From an uncultured Clostridia bacterium (lineage in GTDB: Bacteria > Bacillota > Clostridia > Peptostreptococcales > Anaerovoracaceae), in contig CAKQGQ010000001.1 in assembly GCA_934233735.1 (NCBI GenBank), forward strand, positions 62,001-126,000: a DNA stretch of 64,000 bases, given 5' to 3'. The position numbers and the translations under genes are program-made. Positions 32,006 to 41,422 of this stretch are shown one piece after another (within the stretch, counting starts at the first letter, position 1; every line of letters begins with the position of its first letter). The notes beneath the pieces were generated by a model that ran no database searches, was not told the origin of the DNA, and saw only the letters and a program-made list of their open reading frames with translations.

Positions 32006-32950
32006 ATGCTAAAATCAGAAATTTGTGAATTGCTGGATATAAAATATCCGATTTTTCAGGGCGGTATGGCGTGGATTGCTGACGGGAAGTTGGCTGCAGC
32101 CGTATCGGAAGGCGGTGGCCTGGGGATTATTGCAGCAGGAAATGCGCCGGCAGACTATGTTCGCGAGCAGGTTCAAATTGCGCGCTCGCTTACAAACAAA
32201 CCAATTGGCGTGAACATTATGCTGCTTAGTCCTTTTGCGGAGGAAGTTGCAGAAGCGGTGTGCGAGGAAAAGGTGGAAGTCGTGACAACCGGAGCAGGCA
32301 ATCCGTCAAAATATATGAAACGCTGGACGCAGGCGGGAATCAAGGTTATTCCTGTGGTCGCATCAGCGGCAATGGCAAAACTTGTAAGCCGAATGGGTGC
32401 ATCGGCAGTCATCGCAGAAGGAGGCGAAAGCGGGGGTCACGTAGGAGACCTGACGACAATGGTTTTAGTTCCGCAGGTTTGTGATGCAACCAATTTACCT
32501 GTGATTGCTGCCGGCGGTATCGCAGATGGACGAGGAATGGCGGCAGCTTTTATGCTGGGTGCCTGTGGTGTACAGATGGGAACCCGTTTCCTGAGTGCAA
32601 GGGAATGTACGATTCACCCGAATTACAGAGAAAAAATTTTGAAAGCGGGAGATCTTTGCACGATGGTAACCGGAAGGCGATTGGGACATCCGGTTCGCAG
32701 TCTGCGAACCCCATTTGCGCGTGAGTATTTTGCAGCGGAATATGCGGGTGTTTCCGACGAGGAATTGGAACAGCTGGGTTCAGGAGCATTGCGACGGGCA
32801 GTGCAGGAAGGTGACAGTCTGAGAGGGTGCTTCCTGGCGGGACAGGTTGCTGCAATGGTAACAAAGGAGCAGCCTGCGGCAGAAATTATAAAGGAGGTTG
32901 CGGAAGAGGCAGAGCCAATTCTGCAAAAAGCGACAGAATGGATAAAATAG
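32006..32950 (+). CDS. fabK: Enoyl-ACP reductase II (FMN-dependent)
   Basis: Reduces trans-2-enoyl-ACP in the last step of each elongation cycle, using FMN and NAD(P)H. The nitronate monooxygenase-like TIM barrel is shown by YPIFQGGMAWIADG, VTTGAGNPSKYM, AEGGESGGHVG, VIAAGGIADGRG and GVQMGTRFL. 314 residues, typical of FabK. No FabI-type gene is present here. It lies four bases after acpP. Confidence 0.93.
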   Translation: MLKSEICELLDIKYPIFQGGMAWIADGKLAAAVSEGGGLGIIAAGNAPADYVREQVQIARSLTNKPIGVNIMLLSPFAEEVAEAVCEEKVEVVTTGAGNPSKYMKRWTQAGIKVIPVVASAAMAKLVSRMGASAVIAEGGESGGHVGDLTTMVLVPQVCDATNLPVIAAGGIADGRGMAAAFMLGACGVQMGTRFLSARECTIHPNYREKILKAGDLCTMVTGRRLGHPVRSLRTPFAREYFAAEYAGVSDEELEQLGSGALRRAVQEGDSLRGCFLAGQVAAMVTKEQPAAEIIKEVAEEAEPILQKATEWIK

Positions 32951-33837
32951 CTTTTGTTTTTTCCGGTCAAGGAGACCAGTATCCCGGAATGGGAAAAAGC
33001 CTTGCCGAAAAGAGTCCGGCAGCGGCTCGAATTTTTCAAATGTGTGATCGATTACGTCCGGGCACTTCACAGATGTGTTTCGAGGGAAGCGTTATGGAAC
33101 TTCAGGAAACAAAAAATACGCAGCCCTGTCTGTTTGCAATGGAACTGGCGGCGTACGAATTCCTCGCTGAAAAAGGAGTTCAACCGAATATGGCAGCCGG
33201 ATTTTCGCTCGGCGAGGTAACCGCAGCGACGGCAGCAGGTATTTTCGATTACGAAACCGGATTTCGACTTGTTTGCCTGCGAGGGGAATTCATGCAGAAA
33301 GAAGCGGAAAAATTTGATACCTCTATGGCAGCTGTTTTGAAGTTAGACGAAGAACGGGTAGGTGCGCTCTGCAGTCAGTTTTCGCATATCTACCCGGTGA
33401 ATTATAATTGTCCGGGACAGATTACGGTCTCAGGACTCGCAGAAGAAATGAAAAGCTTTTCGAAACTGGTTAAGGAGAATGGGGGAAGGGCTCTGCCCCT
33501 CAAGGTGAAGGGAGCCTTTCACTCTCCTTTTATGAAAGAGGCTGCGAAAGCCTTCCATGCCGCGCTGGAGAGTACAACGATAAAACAAAAACAATTCCCG
33601 CTTTATTCGGATTTAACGGCAATGCCCTATGCAGAAAATGTACCTGAGCTGTTATCGGAACAGATAACAGGGCCGGTTTACTGGGAAAAACTGATCCGAA
33701 ACATGATCGCGGATGGGGCGGACACTTTTATTGAAATTGGTCCGGGCAGCACTCTGTGTAATATGATACGAAAAATCGACGCAGAGGTGAAAGTCTGTGG
33801 ATTTGAGGAACTGATAGCGGAGGAAGGGAAATGTTAA
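32938..33837 (+). CDS. fabD: Malonyl-CoA:ACP transacylase
   Basis: Transfers malonyl from CoA to ACP. The nucleophile motif is AAGFSLGE (Ser90), with FSGQGDQYPGMG at the N-terminus, the GAFHSPFM histidine motif and a terminal IEIGPGSTL. 299 residues. The ATG at 32938 overlaps the fabK stop by 13 bases; upstream in-frame codons belong to fabK sequence in another frame and are not used. Confidence 0.93.
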   Translation: MDKIAFVFSGQGDQYPGMGKSLAEKSPAAARIFQMCDRLRPGTSQMCFEGSVMELQETKNTQPCLFAMELAAYEFLAEKGVQPNMAAGFSLGEVTAATAAGIFDYETGFRLVCLRGEFMQKEAEKFDTSMAAVLKLDEERVGALCSQFSHIYPVNYNCPGQITVSGLAEEMKSFSKLVKENGGRALPLKVKGAFHSPFMKEAAKAFHAALESTTIKQKQFPLYSDLTAMPYAENVPELLSEQITGPVYWEKLIRNMIADGADTFIEIGPGSTLCNMIRKIDAEVKVCGFEELIAEEGKC

Positions 33838-34559
33838 AAGGAAAAACAGCGGTTATTACAGGTGGAACCCGTGGTATCGGAGCAGCAATTGCTCAGCAGT
33901 ACGCTTCCATGGGGGTAAATCTGGCATTAATTTATGCGGGAAACAGACAGGCCGCGGAAGAATTACGCTGCATATGTGAAGAAAACTACAAGGTGAAGGC
34001 AAGGATTTACCAATGTGATGTATCAGATTTTACGGAAACGAAAGAAGTCGTTGCTGAAATCAAGAAAGATTTCGAAACCGTTCACATACTGGTAAATAAT
34101 GCAGGAATTACCCGGGATGGTCTGCTTGCAACAATGAAAGAAGAGGATTTCGATACGGTTATAGATGTAAATCTTAAGGGTGCTTTCCATATGATCCGCC
34201 ATTTGAGCGGAATGTTTATCCGCAATCGGGAAGGCTGCATTATCAATCTTTCCTCGGTAAGCGGTTTAATGGGAAACGCAGGGCAAACGAATTACGCAGC
34301 ATCGAAAGCCGGGCTGATTGGACTGACGAAAAGTGTTGCCAGGGAGATGGCTGCGAAGGGGATTCGCTGTAATGCCATTGCTCCGGGGTTTATTGCTACG
34401 GATATGACGGAAGACTGCCAAAGCAATACACTTTTGCAGGCAATTCCGCTTGGCAGAATGGGGACACCTGAAGAAATTGCGCATGCGGCGGTTTACTTAG
34501 CCGAAGCTGAATATGTGACAGGTGCAGTACTTCAAGTAGACGGCGGTATCGCAATGTAA
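33831..34559 (+). CDS. fabG: 3-oxoacyl-ACP reductase
   Basis: Short-chain dehydrogenase, NADPH-dependent, reducing 3-ketoacyl-ACP. Cofactor loop TGGTRGIGAAIA, NNAGITRDG, catalytic Ser in NLSSVSG, YAASKAG (Tyr and Lys of the triad) and the C-terminal VTGAVLQVDGGIAM. 242 residues. It overlaps the fabD stop by seven bases. Confidence 0.95.
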   Translation: MLKGKTAVITGGTRGIGAAIAQQYASMGVNLALIYAGNRQAAEELRCICEENYKVKARIYQCDVSDFTETKEVVAEIKKDFETVHILVNNAGITRDGLLATMKEEDFDTVIDVNLKGAFHMIRHLSGMFIRNREGCIINLSSVSGLMGNAGQTNYAASKAGLIGLTKSVAREMAAKGIRCNAIAPGFIATDMTEDCQSNTLLQAIPLGRMGTPEEIAHAAVYLAEAEYVTGAVLQVDGGIAM

Positions 34560-34572
34560 AGGAGAGTGGAAA

Positions 34573-35811
34573 ATGGATAAAGAAAGACGAGTTGCGGTAA
34601 CAGGTCTGGGCGCAATTACACCACTGGGAAACAGTGTGAGTGAAACCTGGGAGGCCTTAAAAGCCGGAAAAAACGGCATCGGAGAGATTACCGCTTTTGA
34701 TACAGAAAAATTTAAGGCAAAACTTGCCGCGGAAGTCAAGGGGTTTCGCCCTGAAGACTATCTGGAAGTCAATGACATTTTAAGAACTGACCGTTATGCA
34801 CAGTTTGCAGCGGCAGCGGCGCAGCAGGCAGTCTGCGACAGCGGAATTGAAGGAAAGGTAGAAGCGGAACGTTTCGCAGTACTTTTCGGAACCGGAATCG
34901 GCGGAATTCGAACTTTTGAAGCAGAATATGCAAAGCTTTTGGAAAAAGGACCACGCAGGGTGTCTCCCTTATTTATCCCCATGATGATTAGTAATATGGC
35001 TTGTGGCCTGATTGCTATGAGGCATGACTGCCGAGGCGGCGCGATGCCGGCGGTGACGGCATGTGCGTCCGGCTCCAATGCAATAGGAGAAGCGATGCGG
35101 TTGATTCGCCACGGTTATGCGGATGCAGTCATTACAGGTGGGGCGGAAGCGTCCATATGCCCATCTGCAGTTGCGGGATTTATTAATATGCAGGCCCTTT
35201 CTGTTTCGGACAACCCGGAGGCAGCATCGCTTCCTTTTGACCGCAGACGAGGAGGTTTTGTCATAGGAGAGGGAGCCGCAGCGCTGATTTTGGAAGAGTA
35301 TGAGCATGCGAAAGCAAGAGGCGCGAAAATCTACGGAGAGGTCTGTGGGTACGGAAGCACCTGCGATGCCTACCATATTACCGCACCGCACCCGGAAGCA
35401 AGAGGAGGCGCACGCGCAATGCAGGATGCACTTATGGAGGCAGGTTATACGGAAAAGGATATCGTTTATGTGAACGCACACGGAACGGGGACTCCAATGA
35501 ATGACAAGGTCGAAACCCTGGCAATCAAAAAAGCATTTGGGGAAGCAGCGGCAAAAAATGTATTCATCAGCTCAACAAAATCCATGACCGGCCATATGCT
35601 TGGTGCAGCCGGAGCTGTGGAAGCTTTAGCGTGTCTTATGGCACTCCGGGAGGGAATAATTCCTCCTACGATCAATTTAAAGGAGCAGGATGAGGAGTGT
35701 GATTTAAACTATGTTCCGCGAAAGGCTGTAAAAGCCGGGATAACTTTAGCAATATCCAATTCTCTTGGCTTCGGCGGACATAACGCAAGCCTGACATTCA
35801 GGAAGGAATAG
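34573..35811 (+). CDS. fabF: Beta-ketoacyl-ACP synthase II
   Basis: Condensing enzyme for chain elongation. Catalytic Cys in AVTACASGSNAIGEA, His in NAHGTGTPMNDKVE, and STKSMTGHMLGAAGA with the second His. 412 residues, normal length. It carries the elongation activity of this operon; the initiating enzyme FabH is not encoded in the operon. Confidence 0.96.
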   Translation: MDKERRVAVTGLGAITPLGNSVSETWEALKAGKNGIGEITAFDTEKFKAKLAAEVKGFRPEDYLEVNDILRTDRYAQFAAAAAQQAVCDSGIEGKVEAERFAVLFGTGIGGIRTFEAEYAKLLEKGPRRVSPLFIPMMISNMACGLIAMRHDCRGGAMPAVTACASGSNAIGEAMRLIRHGYADAVITGGAEASICPSAVAGFINMQALSVSDNPEAASLPFDRRRGGFVIGEGAAALILEEYEHAKARGAKIYGEVCGYGSTCDAYHITAPHPEARGGARAMQDALMEAGYTEKDIVYVNAHGTGTPMNDKVETLAIKKAFGEAAAKNVFISSTKSMTGHMLGAAGAVEALACLMALREGIIPPTINLKEQDEECDLNYVPRKAVKAGITLAISNSLGFGGHNASLTFRKE

Positions 35812-35814
35812 TAT

Positions 35815-36276
35815 ATGAAAGAAAATGATATCAGAAAATATGCTGAACTGATGAAAGAACTGGAGCTTACCGGGCTTGAAATCACGGAGAACAATCAGGT
35901 TGTTCGACTGGAACGCAGTCCGGCGGCAAAAATTCCGCAAACAACGGGAAGCAGTTTTCTTCCCGGAGCGGCAGACGCAAGCGCAGAGAATGATAACGGA
36001 ATCAATTTAAGCGAGAAGGATGAAGCAGATTCTTTTCACAGCGTGAAGTCTCCTCTGGTGGGTGTTTTCTATGCAGCACCTGCCGAAAATGCAGAACCCT
36101 ATGTATCGGTAGGTGAGTCTGTAAAAAAAGGACAGGTGCTTTGTATCATCGAAGCGATGAAGCTGATGAATGAAATCACAGCCGAAGAGGATGGCGTTAT
36201 TTTAGAAATTACAGCTGCTAACGGGCAGATGGTGGAATACGGAAGCGAACTTTTTCGCATGAGAAAACAGGGGTGA
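35815..36276 (+). CDS. accB: Biotin carboxyl carrier protein of acetyl-CoA carboxylase
   Basis: 153 residues: a helical N-terminal part (~1-35), a flexible Ala/Ser/Asp-rich linker (~40-75) and the biotinyl domain with EAMKLMNEI, whose Lys is biotinylated. The C-terminus VEYGSELFRM is typical. It lies four bases after fabF. Confidence 0.95.
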   Translation: MKENDIRKYAELMKELELTGLEITENNQVVRLERSPAAKIPQTTGSSFLPGAADASAENDNGINLSEKDEADSFHSVKSPLVGVFYAAPAENAEPYVSVGESVKKGQVLCIIEAMKLMNEITAEEDGVILEITAANGQMVEYGSELFRMRKQG

Positions 36277-36279
36277 AAC

Positions 36280-36717
36280 ATGAATCGAGAGGAAATTATG
36301 CAAATCCTGCCGCATAGGCAGGATATGCTGCTGCTGGACAGCGTATGCAGCAGCAATGGAACCGCAGAGGGCTTTTATACTGTGCGCGGAGATGAGTATT
36401 TTCTTCGGGGACATTTTCCGGGAAATGCAGTCGTGCCGGGTGTGATTTTATGTGAAATTCTGGCGCAGTCCGCTTGCGTTTTACTGAAGGACTGCTTACA
36501 GGAAGGAGAGATTCCAATGTACACCGGGCTTAATAATGTGAAGTTCAGAATGCCGGCGAAACCGGGAGATACCTTGCATACAAGTTGTAGGATTACAAGG
36601 GCAAAGCCGCCTTTTTATTTTGCGGAGGGGCAGATGCGTATAGGGGAACGAATTTGTATGTCTGCAGAGTTTTCATTTGCGATTACGGGGGAAGCATTAT
36701 GTTCTCAAAAATACTAA
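36280..36717 (+). CDS. fabZ: 3-hydroxyacyl-ACP dehydratase
   Basis: Hot-dog-fold dehydratase of the FabZ type. LPHRQDMLLLDSV at the N-terminus and the catalytic motif RGHFPGNAVVPGVILCEIL (His and Glu) are intact. 145 residues. It overlaps the accC start by 19 bases. Confidence 0.94.
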   Translation: MNREEIMQILPHRQDMLLLDSVCSSNGTAEGFYTVRGDEYFLRGHFPGNAVVPGVILCEILAQSACVLLKDCLQEGEIPMYTGLNNVKFRMPAKPGDTLHTSCRITRAKPPFYFAEGQMRIGERICMSAEFSFAITGEALCSQKY

Positions 36718-38006
36718 TCGCAAATCGGGGAGAGATTGCAGTACGTATTATTCGGGCGTGCAGAGAAATGGGGATTGCAACGGTAGCTGTGTTTTCTGAG
36801 GCTGATAAAAATGCGCTGCATGTGGCACTCGCAGATGAAAGCTGCTGCATAGGGGCTGCAGAAGCCTCCGAAAGTTATCTAAACCGGGAGCGCATCATCA
36901 GCGCGGCAATCCTGAAAGGAGCGCAGGCAATCCATCCGGGCTATGGCTTTCTTTCGGAGAATGCGGAATTTGCAAAGCTCTGCAGAAAGAATGATTTGGT
37001 ATTCATCGGGCCTGCAGCGGAAAGCATGGAACATCTAAGTGACAAAGCGCGTATTAAAGAGGAAATGAAAACAGCGGGGCTTGCAACCATTCCCGGAAGT
37101 GGGATCGTCAGCAATATCGAAGAAGCAAAAAAAGAAGCGGCAAGGCTTGGATATCCTGTGATGCTGAAAGCCTGCGCAGGAGGCGGCGGACGCGGAATCC
37201 GCATGATTCGCAGAGAAACGGAAATGCAGGAAATATTTCTGCAGGCATCTGCCGAAGCCATGAATGCGTTTGGCGATGGAAGCCTGTACTTGGAGAAATA
37301 CATCTTTCCCGCGCGACACGTGGAATTTCAAGTTTTGGCGGATGAATCAGGCAAGGTTGTGTGTTTGGGAGAACGCGACTGTTCTTTACAAAGACGAAAC
37401 CAGAAACTGGTAGAAGAAACACCTTCACCGCTTGTAAAACATGCAGAGCGAATGAAGATGAGTGCGGCGGTGTGCAGAGCTGTGAAAAAAATCGGATATG
37501 TCGGGGTAGGAACTTTAGAATTTTTATTGGATACAAAAGGAAATTTCTGGTTTATGGAGATGAATGTGAGACTGCAGGTGGAGCATTCCGTAACAGAAAT
37601 GCTGACGGGTATTGACATCGTAAAATGGCAGATTCGCATTGCGGCGGGGATTCCGCTGCAGCTTTCTCAAGGAGAGATTCCCGCAGAGGGATGTGCGCTT
37701 GAATGCAGAATTAATGCGCTTGCTTGCGGAAGTGTGCGAATGCTGCATATACCGGGAGGACCGTCTGTACGTTTCGATACGTGGCTGACGGATGGAACGA
37801 CGATCCTGCCATACTATGACTCGCTTTTGGGCAAATTGGTTGTATATTCGCCTTCGCGGGAGGAAGCACTGCGAAAAATGCGGGCAGCGCTTTGCGAACT
37901 GATCATAGGCGGTATTCCGACCAATATAGAAGAACAACTTGAAATCTTAGATGATGAACGCTTCATATCGGGTAATTACGACTTGACGTTTATGGAAAAC
38001 AGGTGA
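36699..38006 (+). CDS. accC: Biotin carboxylase subunit of acetyl-CoA carboxylase
   Basis: ATP-grasp enzyme that carboxylates biotin. FSKILIANRGEIAVRIIRA at the N-terminus, the glycine loop AGGGGRGIRM, ERDCSLQRRNQKL and EMNVRLQVEHSVTEM are diagnostic. 435 residues from the ATG at 36699, which follows GGGGGAAG; the in-frame ATG at 36654 lies within fabZ and has no ribosome site. Confidence 0.96.
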   Translation: MFSKILIANRGEIAVRIIRACREMGIATVAVFSEADKNALHVALADESCCIGAAEASESYLNRERIISAAILKGAQAIHPGYGFLSENAEFAKLCRKNDLVFIGPAAESMEHLSDKARIKEEMKTAGLATIPGSGIVSNIEEAKKEAARLGYPVMLKACAGGGGRGIRMIRRETEMQEIFLQASAEAMNAFGDGSLYLEKYIFPARHVEFQVLADESGKVVCLGERDCSLQRRNQKLVEETPSPLVKHAERMKMSAAVCRAVKKIGYVGVGTLEFLLDTKGNFWFMEMNVRLQVEHSVTEMLTGIDIVKWQIRIAAGIPLQLSQGEIPAEGCALECRINALACGSVRMLHIPGGPSVRFDTWLTDGTTILPYYDSLLGKLVVYSPSREEALRKMRAALCELIIGGIPTNIEEQLEILDDERFISGNYDLTFMENR

Positions 38007-38010
38007 GAAT

Positions 38011-38871
38011 ATGGAATTCATTCGATTTTTAAAACCGAAAAACAAATTAGAAGAAGGCGGAAGAAAGGCAGCTCCTGTTCAGATTGATGAGGGAGAGCCT
38101 GAAGAAAAATGTCCGAATTGTCATAAAAGCATTCCGGTGAGCCGCTTGACTGCCGACAATCTTGTGTGCAAATGCGGACATCATTTTCGTATGAGTGCAC
38201 GGCAGCGAATCCATATGCTTGCAGATGAGGGAAGCTTTCGGGAATTATTTGCTGATATACAGACGAAGAATCCACTGGATTTTCCGGGGTATTCCGAAAA
38301 AATCAAAATGGCTCGCCTCACAAGCAGGGAGGATGAGGGAGTTCTTTGCGGTACGGCTGCGTTAGATGGATTGCCATGTGCTCTGTTTGTGATGGAATCC
38401 CGGTTTATGATGGGAAGCATGGGGAGCGCAGTTGGGGAGAAGATTACCTCTTTATTTGAATATGCCACTGCCCACAGGTTTCCGGTTCTTGGATTTACGG
38501 TTTCCGGCGGGGCACGTATGCAAGAGGGATTGGTGTCATTGATGCAGATGGCAAAAGTCAGCGCAGCGGTGAAAAGACATAGCGACGCAGGCTTGCTTTA
38601 TTTGGCGGTTTTAACCGATCCGACAACAGGTGGTGTAACGGCCAGCTTTGCGATGGAAGCCGATATCATCATGGCAGAGCCGGGGGCGACTGTGGGTTTT
38701 GCCGGTGCCAGAGTGATTCGTCAGACAACGAGGAAGACACTTCCAAAGGGATTTCAGACTGCTGAATTTGTTCTTCAGCATGGTTTTATCGATTGCCTGT
38801 GTCCGCGCCATGGACAAAAGGAGTTTATAGCGGAACTTCTGAAAATGCATGACGGGAGGAGAAGAGGATGA
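38011..38871 (+). CDS. accD: Acetyl-CoA carboxylase carboxyltransferase subunit beta
   Basis: Zinc-ribbon carboxyltransferase subunit. The ribbon is CPNC near residue 32 and CKCGHH near residue 52 (the last cysteine position reads CKC). The crotonase-like core has TVSGGARMQEGLVSLMQM and LTDPTTGGVTASFAM. 286 residues. Its stop overlaps the accA ATG. Confidence 0.95.
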   Translation: MEFIRFLKPKNKLEEGGRKAAPVQIDEGEPEEKCPNCHKSIPVSRLTADNLVCKCGHHFRMSARQRIHMLADEGSFRELFADIQTKNPLDFPGYSEKIKMARLTSREDEGVLCGTAALDGLPCALFVMESRFMMGSMGSAVGEKITSLFEYATAHRFPVLGFTVSGGARMQEGLVSLMQMAKVSAAVKRHSDAGLLYLAVLTDPTTGGVTASFAMEADIIMAEPGATVGFAGARVIRQTTRKTLPKGFQTAEFVLQHGFIDCLCPRHGQKEFIAELLKMHDGRRRG

Positions 38872-39677
38872 GCAAAAGCAAAACATTTTATGACCGTGTA
38901 AAAATTGCGCGCAGCAGTAAGCGTCCTACGGGACTGGACTATATTCGATGTATTTTCAAAGGATTTACAGAGTTTCACGGAGATCGCTGTTATGCCGACG
39001 ATGCAGCGATTGTCGGAGGCATTGCATGGCTTGAAGAAATGCCGGTTACGGTAATCGCTATTGAAAAAGGACACAGCGCAAAAGAGAGAAGTCAAAGAAA
39101 TCTCGGAGCACCGCATCCGGAAGGATACCGCAAAGCTCTTCGTTTAATGAAGCAGGCAGAAAAATTCGGAAGACCGGTTATCTGCTTTGTGGATACATCC
39201 GGAGCTTTTTGTGGGATTGAAGCGGAAGAGCGCGGTCAGGGACAGGCGATTGCAGCAAATTTGATGGAAATGTCAACGTTATGTGTCCCAATTATCACCA
39301 TATTTATCGGCGAAGGCGGAAGTGGGGGTGCTTTGGCGCTCGCTGTTTCCGATCGCGTATGGATGCTGGAAAATGCTGTTTATTCGGTTATTTCCCCGGA
39401 GGGCTGTGCAAGCATTCTCTGGAAAGACGCCGGCAAAGCCGATGAAGCTGCAGCGTGTCTGAAACTTACAGCAGAATATGCAAAGAAATTTGGAATTATA
39501 GAAAAAGTTCTTTCCGAAGAAAAAATCGGAAAAAAAGAATTTTTCAATTATATCGGAAAGGCTTTATGCAGGGAGCTGACAGAACTTGCAAAAGAAACGG
39601 ATTTGGTGGAGAAACGTTACGAACGCTTTCGGAAAATCGGTGCTGATGCGAAAACGAGGGAGCAAATGAAATTATGA
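38868..39677 (+). CDS. accA: Acetyl-CoA carboxylase carboxyltransferase subunit alpha
   Basis: Partner of AccD. Recognisable by RPTGLDYIRCIFKGFTEFHG-type N-terminus, GHSAKERSQRNLGAPHPEGY, FVDTSGAFCGIEAEERGQG and GEGGSGGALALAVSD. 269 residues, shorter than the ~320 of E. coli AccA because the N-terminal helix is missing, as in some clostridial proteins. ATGA overlaps on both sides. Confidence 0.94.
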   Translation: MSKSKTFYDRVKIARSSKRPTGLDYIRCIFKGFTEFHGDRCYADDAAIVGGIAWLEEMPVTVIAIEKGHSAKERSQRNLGAPHPEGYRKALRLMKQAEKFGRPVICFVDTSGAFCGIEAEERGQGQAIAANLMEMSTLCVPIITIFIGEGGSGGALALAVSDRVWMLENAVYSVISPEGCASILWKDAGKADEAAACLKLTAEYAKKFGIIEKVLSEEKIGKKEFFNYIGKALCRELTELAKETDLVEKRYERFRKIGADAKTREQMKL

Positions 39678-41311
39678 GTATTTATCAAAGGTTTTGTACG
39701 GAAATATGCGACGAACGGGGAAGACTGCAAAAATTGTCTTTGAACTACCCTGAAAATTTTAATTTTGGATATGATGTGGTTGACGCAATCGCAGCGGAAT
39801 CACCGGATAAACGTGCGCTCGTATGGTGTGGAAGCGATAATCAAGAGAAAATTTTCAGCTTTGAAGATGTTCGGCGCAGCAGCAACCGTATGGCAAATCT
39901 CTTTCGCCGGGCGGGAATCGGCAGGGGCGATCGCGTAATGCTGGTTTTAAAAAGACATTACGAATATTGGTTTGCAGCAATCGCGCTCCATAAGCTGGGA
40001 GCTGTAATGATTCCGGTGACACATATGCTGACAACAGCGGATTTCGTTTATCGAATGAAAGCAGCCCCCATGAAAGCGATTGTCTGCACCTGTCAAAATG
40101 AGGTTCCTTCAAAAATTCGTCAAGCTTTGAAGGAAAGCGGAATTCATGCGAAGCTTTGGTGTGCACAAGGAGATGCCGAAGGCTTCGAAAACTTAAATGA
40201 GGCGATGGAAAAAGAAAACGAAGAATTCGCGCGTGTGGAAACCCTAGCCTCCGAACCCATGCTGCTTTACTTTACATCAGGAACAACCGGATATCCTAAG
40301 GGCGTTATACATGACGGCACCTATCCGCTGGCTCATATTGTTACTGCAAAATATTGGCAGCAGGCAGAAGACGGTGGTCTTCATTTCAGCGTAGCGGAAA
40401 CCGGATGGGCGAAAGCGTCCTGGGGAAAATTATACGGGCAGTGGCTTGTTGGAAGCGCTGTCATGGTATATGATTTTGAAAACTTTGATCCAAAGCAGCT
40501 TGTTGCGATCATCAACCGCTATGGCGTGACTTCTTTCTGTGCACCTCCGACTGTCTATCGTTATCTGGTTCGGAAAGGAATTGCTAAAATGCCAACGTTA
40601 AAGCATGCGGTAACGGCAGGAGAAACGCTTTCTCCCGAAGTTTTTCGTAAGTTTACGAAAAGCACGGGACTGACGCTCTGTGAAGGATATGGGCAGACGG
40701 AAACAACGCTTCTGCTGGCAAACTTCAAGGGTGATGAGGCGGAGGCAGGCGCGATGGGAAGACCATCGCCGTTTTATAATATTCGTCTGCAGGATCGGTG
40801 TGGCAATCCGGTTGCGCCGGGCGAGATCGGGGAAATCGTGATTGTTCCGCCGGAAAATGAGAGGCAGCCGGGCATTTTTACGGGCTATCTCAATAATGAC
40901 GAGCAGTATCGCTATATGTGGCGCGGCGGTGTTTATCATACGGGGGATGCTGCCTACATGGATGAAAACGGACGCTATCGGTTTCATGGACGCTTTGATG
41001 ATATCATCAAGACCGGAGGATTTCGCGTTGGACCTTACGAAATTGAGAATATTCTGATGGAGCATCCCGCTGTTGTGGAATGCAGTGTAATCGGAGTAAA
41101 GGACTCCTTGCGTGGGCAGGCCATTAAAGCCTTTATTGTGCCCGGAAAGAGCTGGGCAGCGGATGAACAACTTGCACAGGAAATTAAAAGCTTCTGCAAT
41201 CACCGGCTCGCCGAATACAAGTGGATTCGCATAATTGAATTCACAGATGAGATGCCGAAGACAATCAGTGGAAAAATTCGTAAGAATGAACAACGCTGCT
41301 CGGGCGTTTGA
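39674..41311 (+). CDS. AMP-forming acyl-CoA (or acyl-ACP) synthetase
   Basis: ANL-superfamily adenylating enzyme, closest in pattern to medium-chain (ACSM-like) acyl-CoA synthetases. Motifs: YFTSGTTGYPKGVIHD (P-loop), EGYGQTETTLL, YHTGDAAYMDENG, GRFDDIIKTGGFRVGP and the C-terminal Lys in PKTISGKIRKNE. 545 residues. It is coupled to accA by a four-base overlap, so it is made together with fatty-acid synthesis. It could activate exogenous or recycled fatty acids, or supply the primer in the absence of FabH in the operon (inference). Confidence 0.85.
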   Translation: MSIYQRFCTEICDERGRLQKLSLNYPENFNFGYDVVDAIAAESPDKRALVWCGSDNQEKIFSFEDVRRSSNRMANLFRRAGIGRGDRVMLVLKRHYEYWFAAIALHKLGAVMIPVTHMLTTADFVYRMKAAPMKAIVCTCQNEVPSKIRQALKESGIHAKLWCAQGDAEGFENLNEAMEKENEEFARVETLASEPMLLYFTSGTTGYPKGVIHDGTYPLAHIVTAKYWQQAEDGGLHFSVAETGWAKASWGKLYGQWLVGSAVMVYDFENFDPKQLVAIINRYGVTSFCAPPTVYRYLVRKGIAKMPTLKHAVTAGETLSPEVFRKFTKSTGLTLCEGYGQTETTLLLANFKGDEAEAGAMGRPSPFYNIRLQDRCGNPVAPGEIGEIVIVPPENERQPGIFTGYLNNDEQYRYMWRGGVYHTGDAAYMDENGRYRFHGRFDDIIKTGGFRVGPYEIENILMEHPAVVECSVIGVKDSLRGQAIKAFIVPGKSWAADEQLAQEIKSFCNHRLAEYKWIRIIEFTDEMPKTISGKIRKNEQRCSGV

Positions 41312-41366
41312 CAAGTGAAGCGGATTCAGAGAAAATCAAGTTGATTGCCGATACCGTTTATTACTC

Positions 41367-41395
41367 TTGCCAGAGCTGATTCTATCCAGTATAAT
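41367..41395 (+). promoter_or_regulatory. Promoter of the PAS regulator-pepP unit
   Basis: TTGCCA (41367-41372), 17-bp spacer, consensus TATAAT (41390-41395). The predicted start near 41402 leaves a short leader ending in GGGGGA before the ATG. Confidence 0.8.
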
Positions 41396-41422
41396 GAGAG
41401 TGAAGTCAGGGGAACGGGGGAT

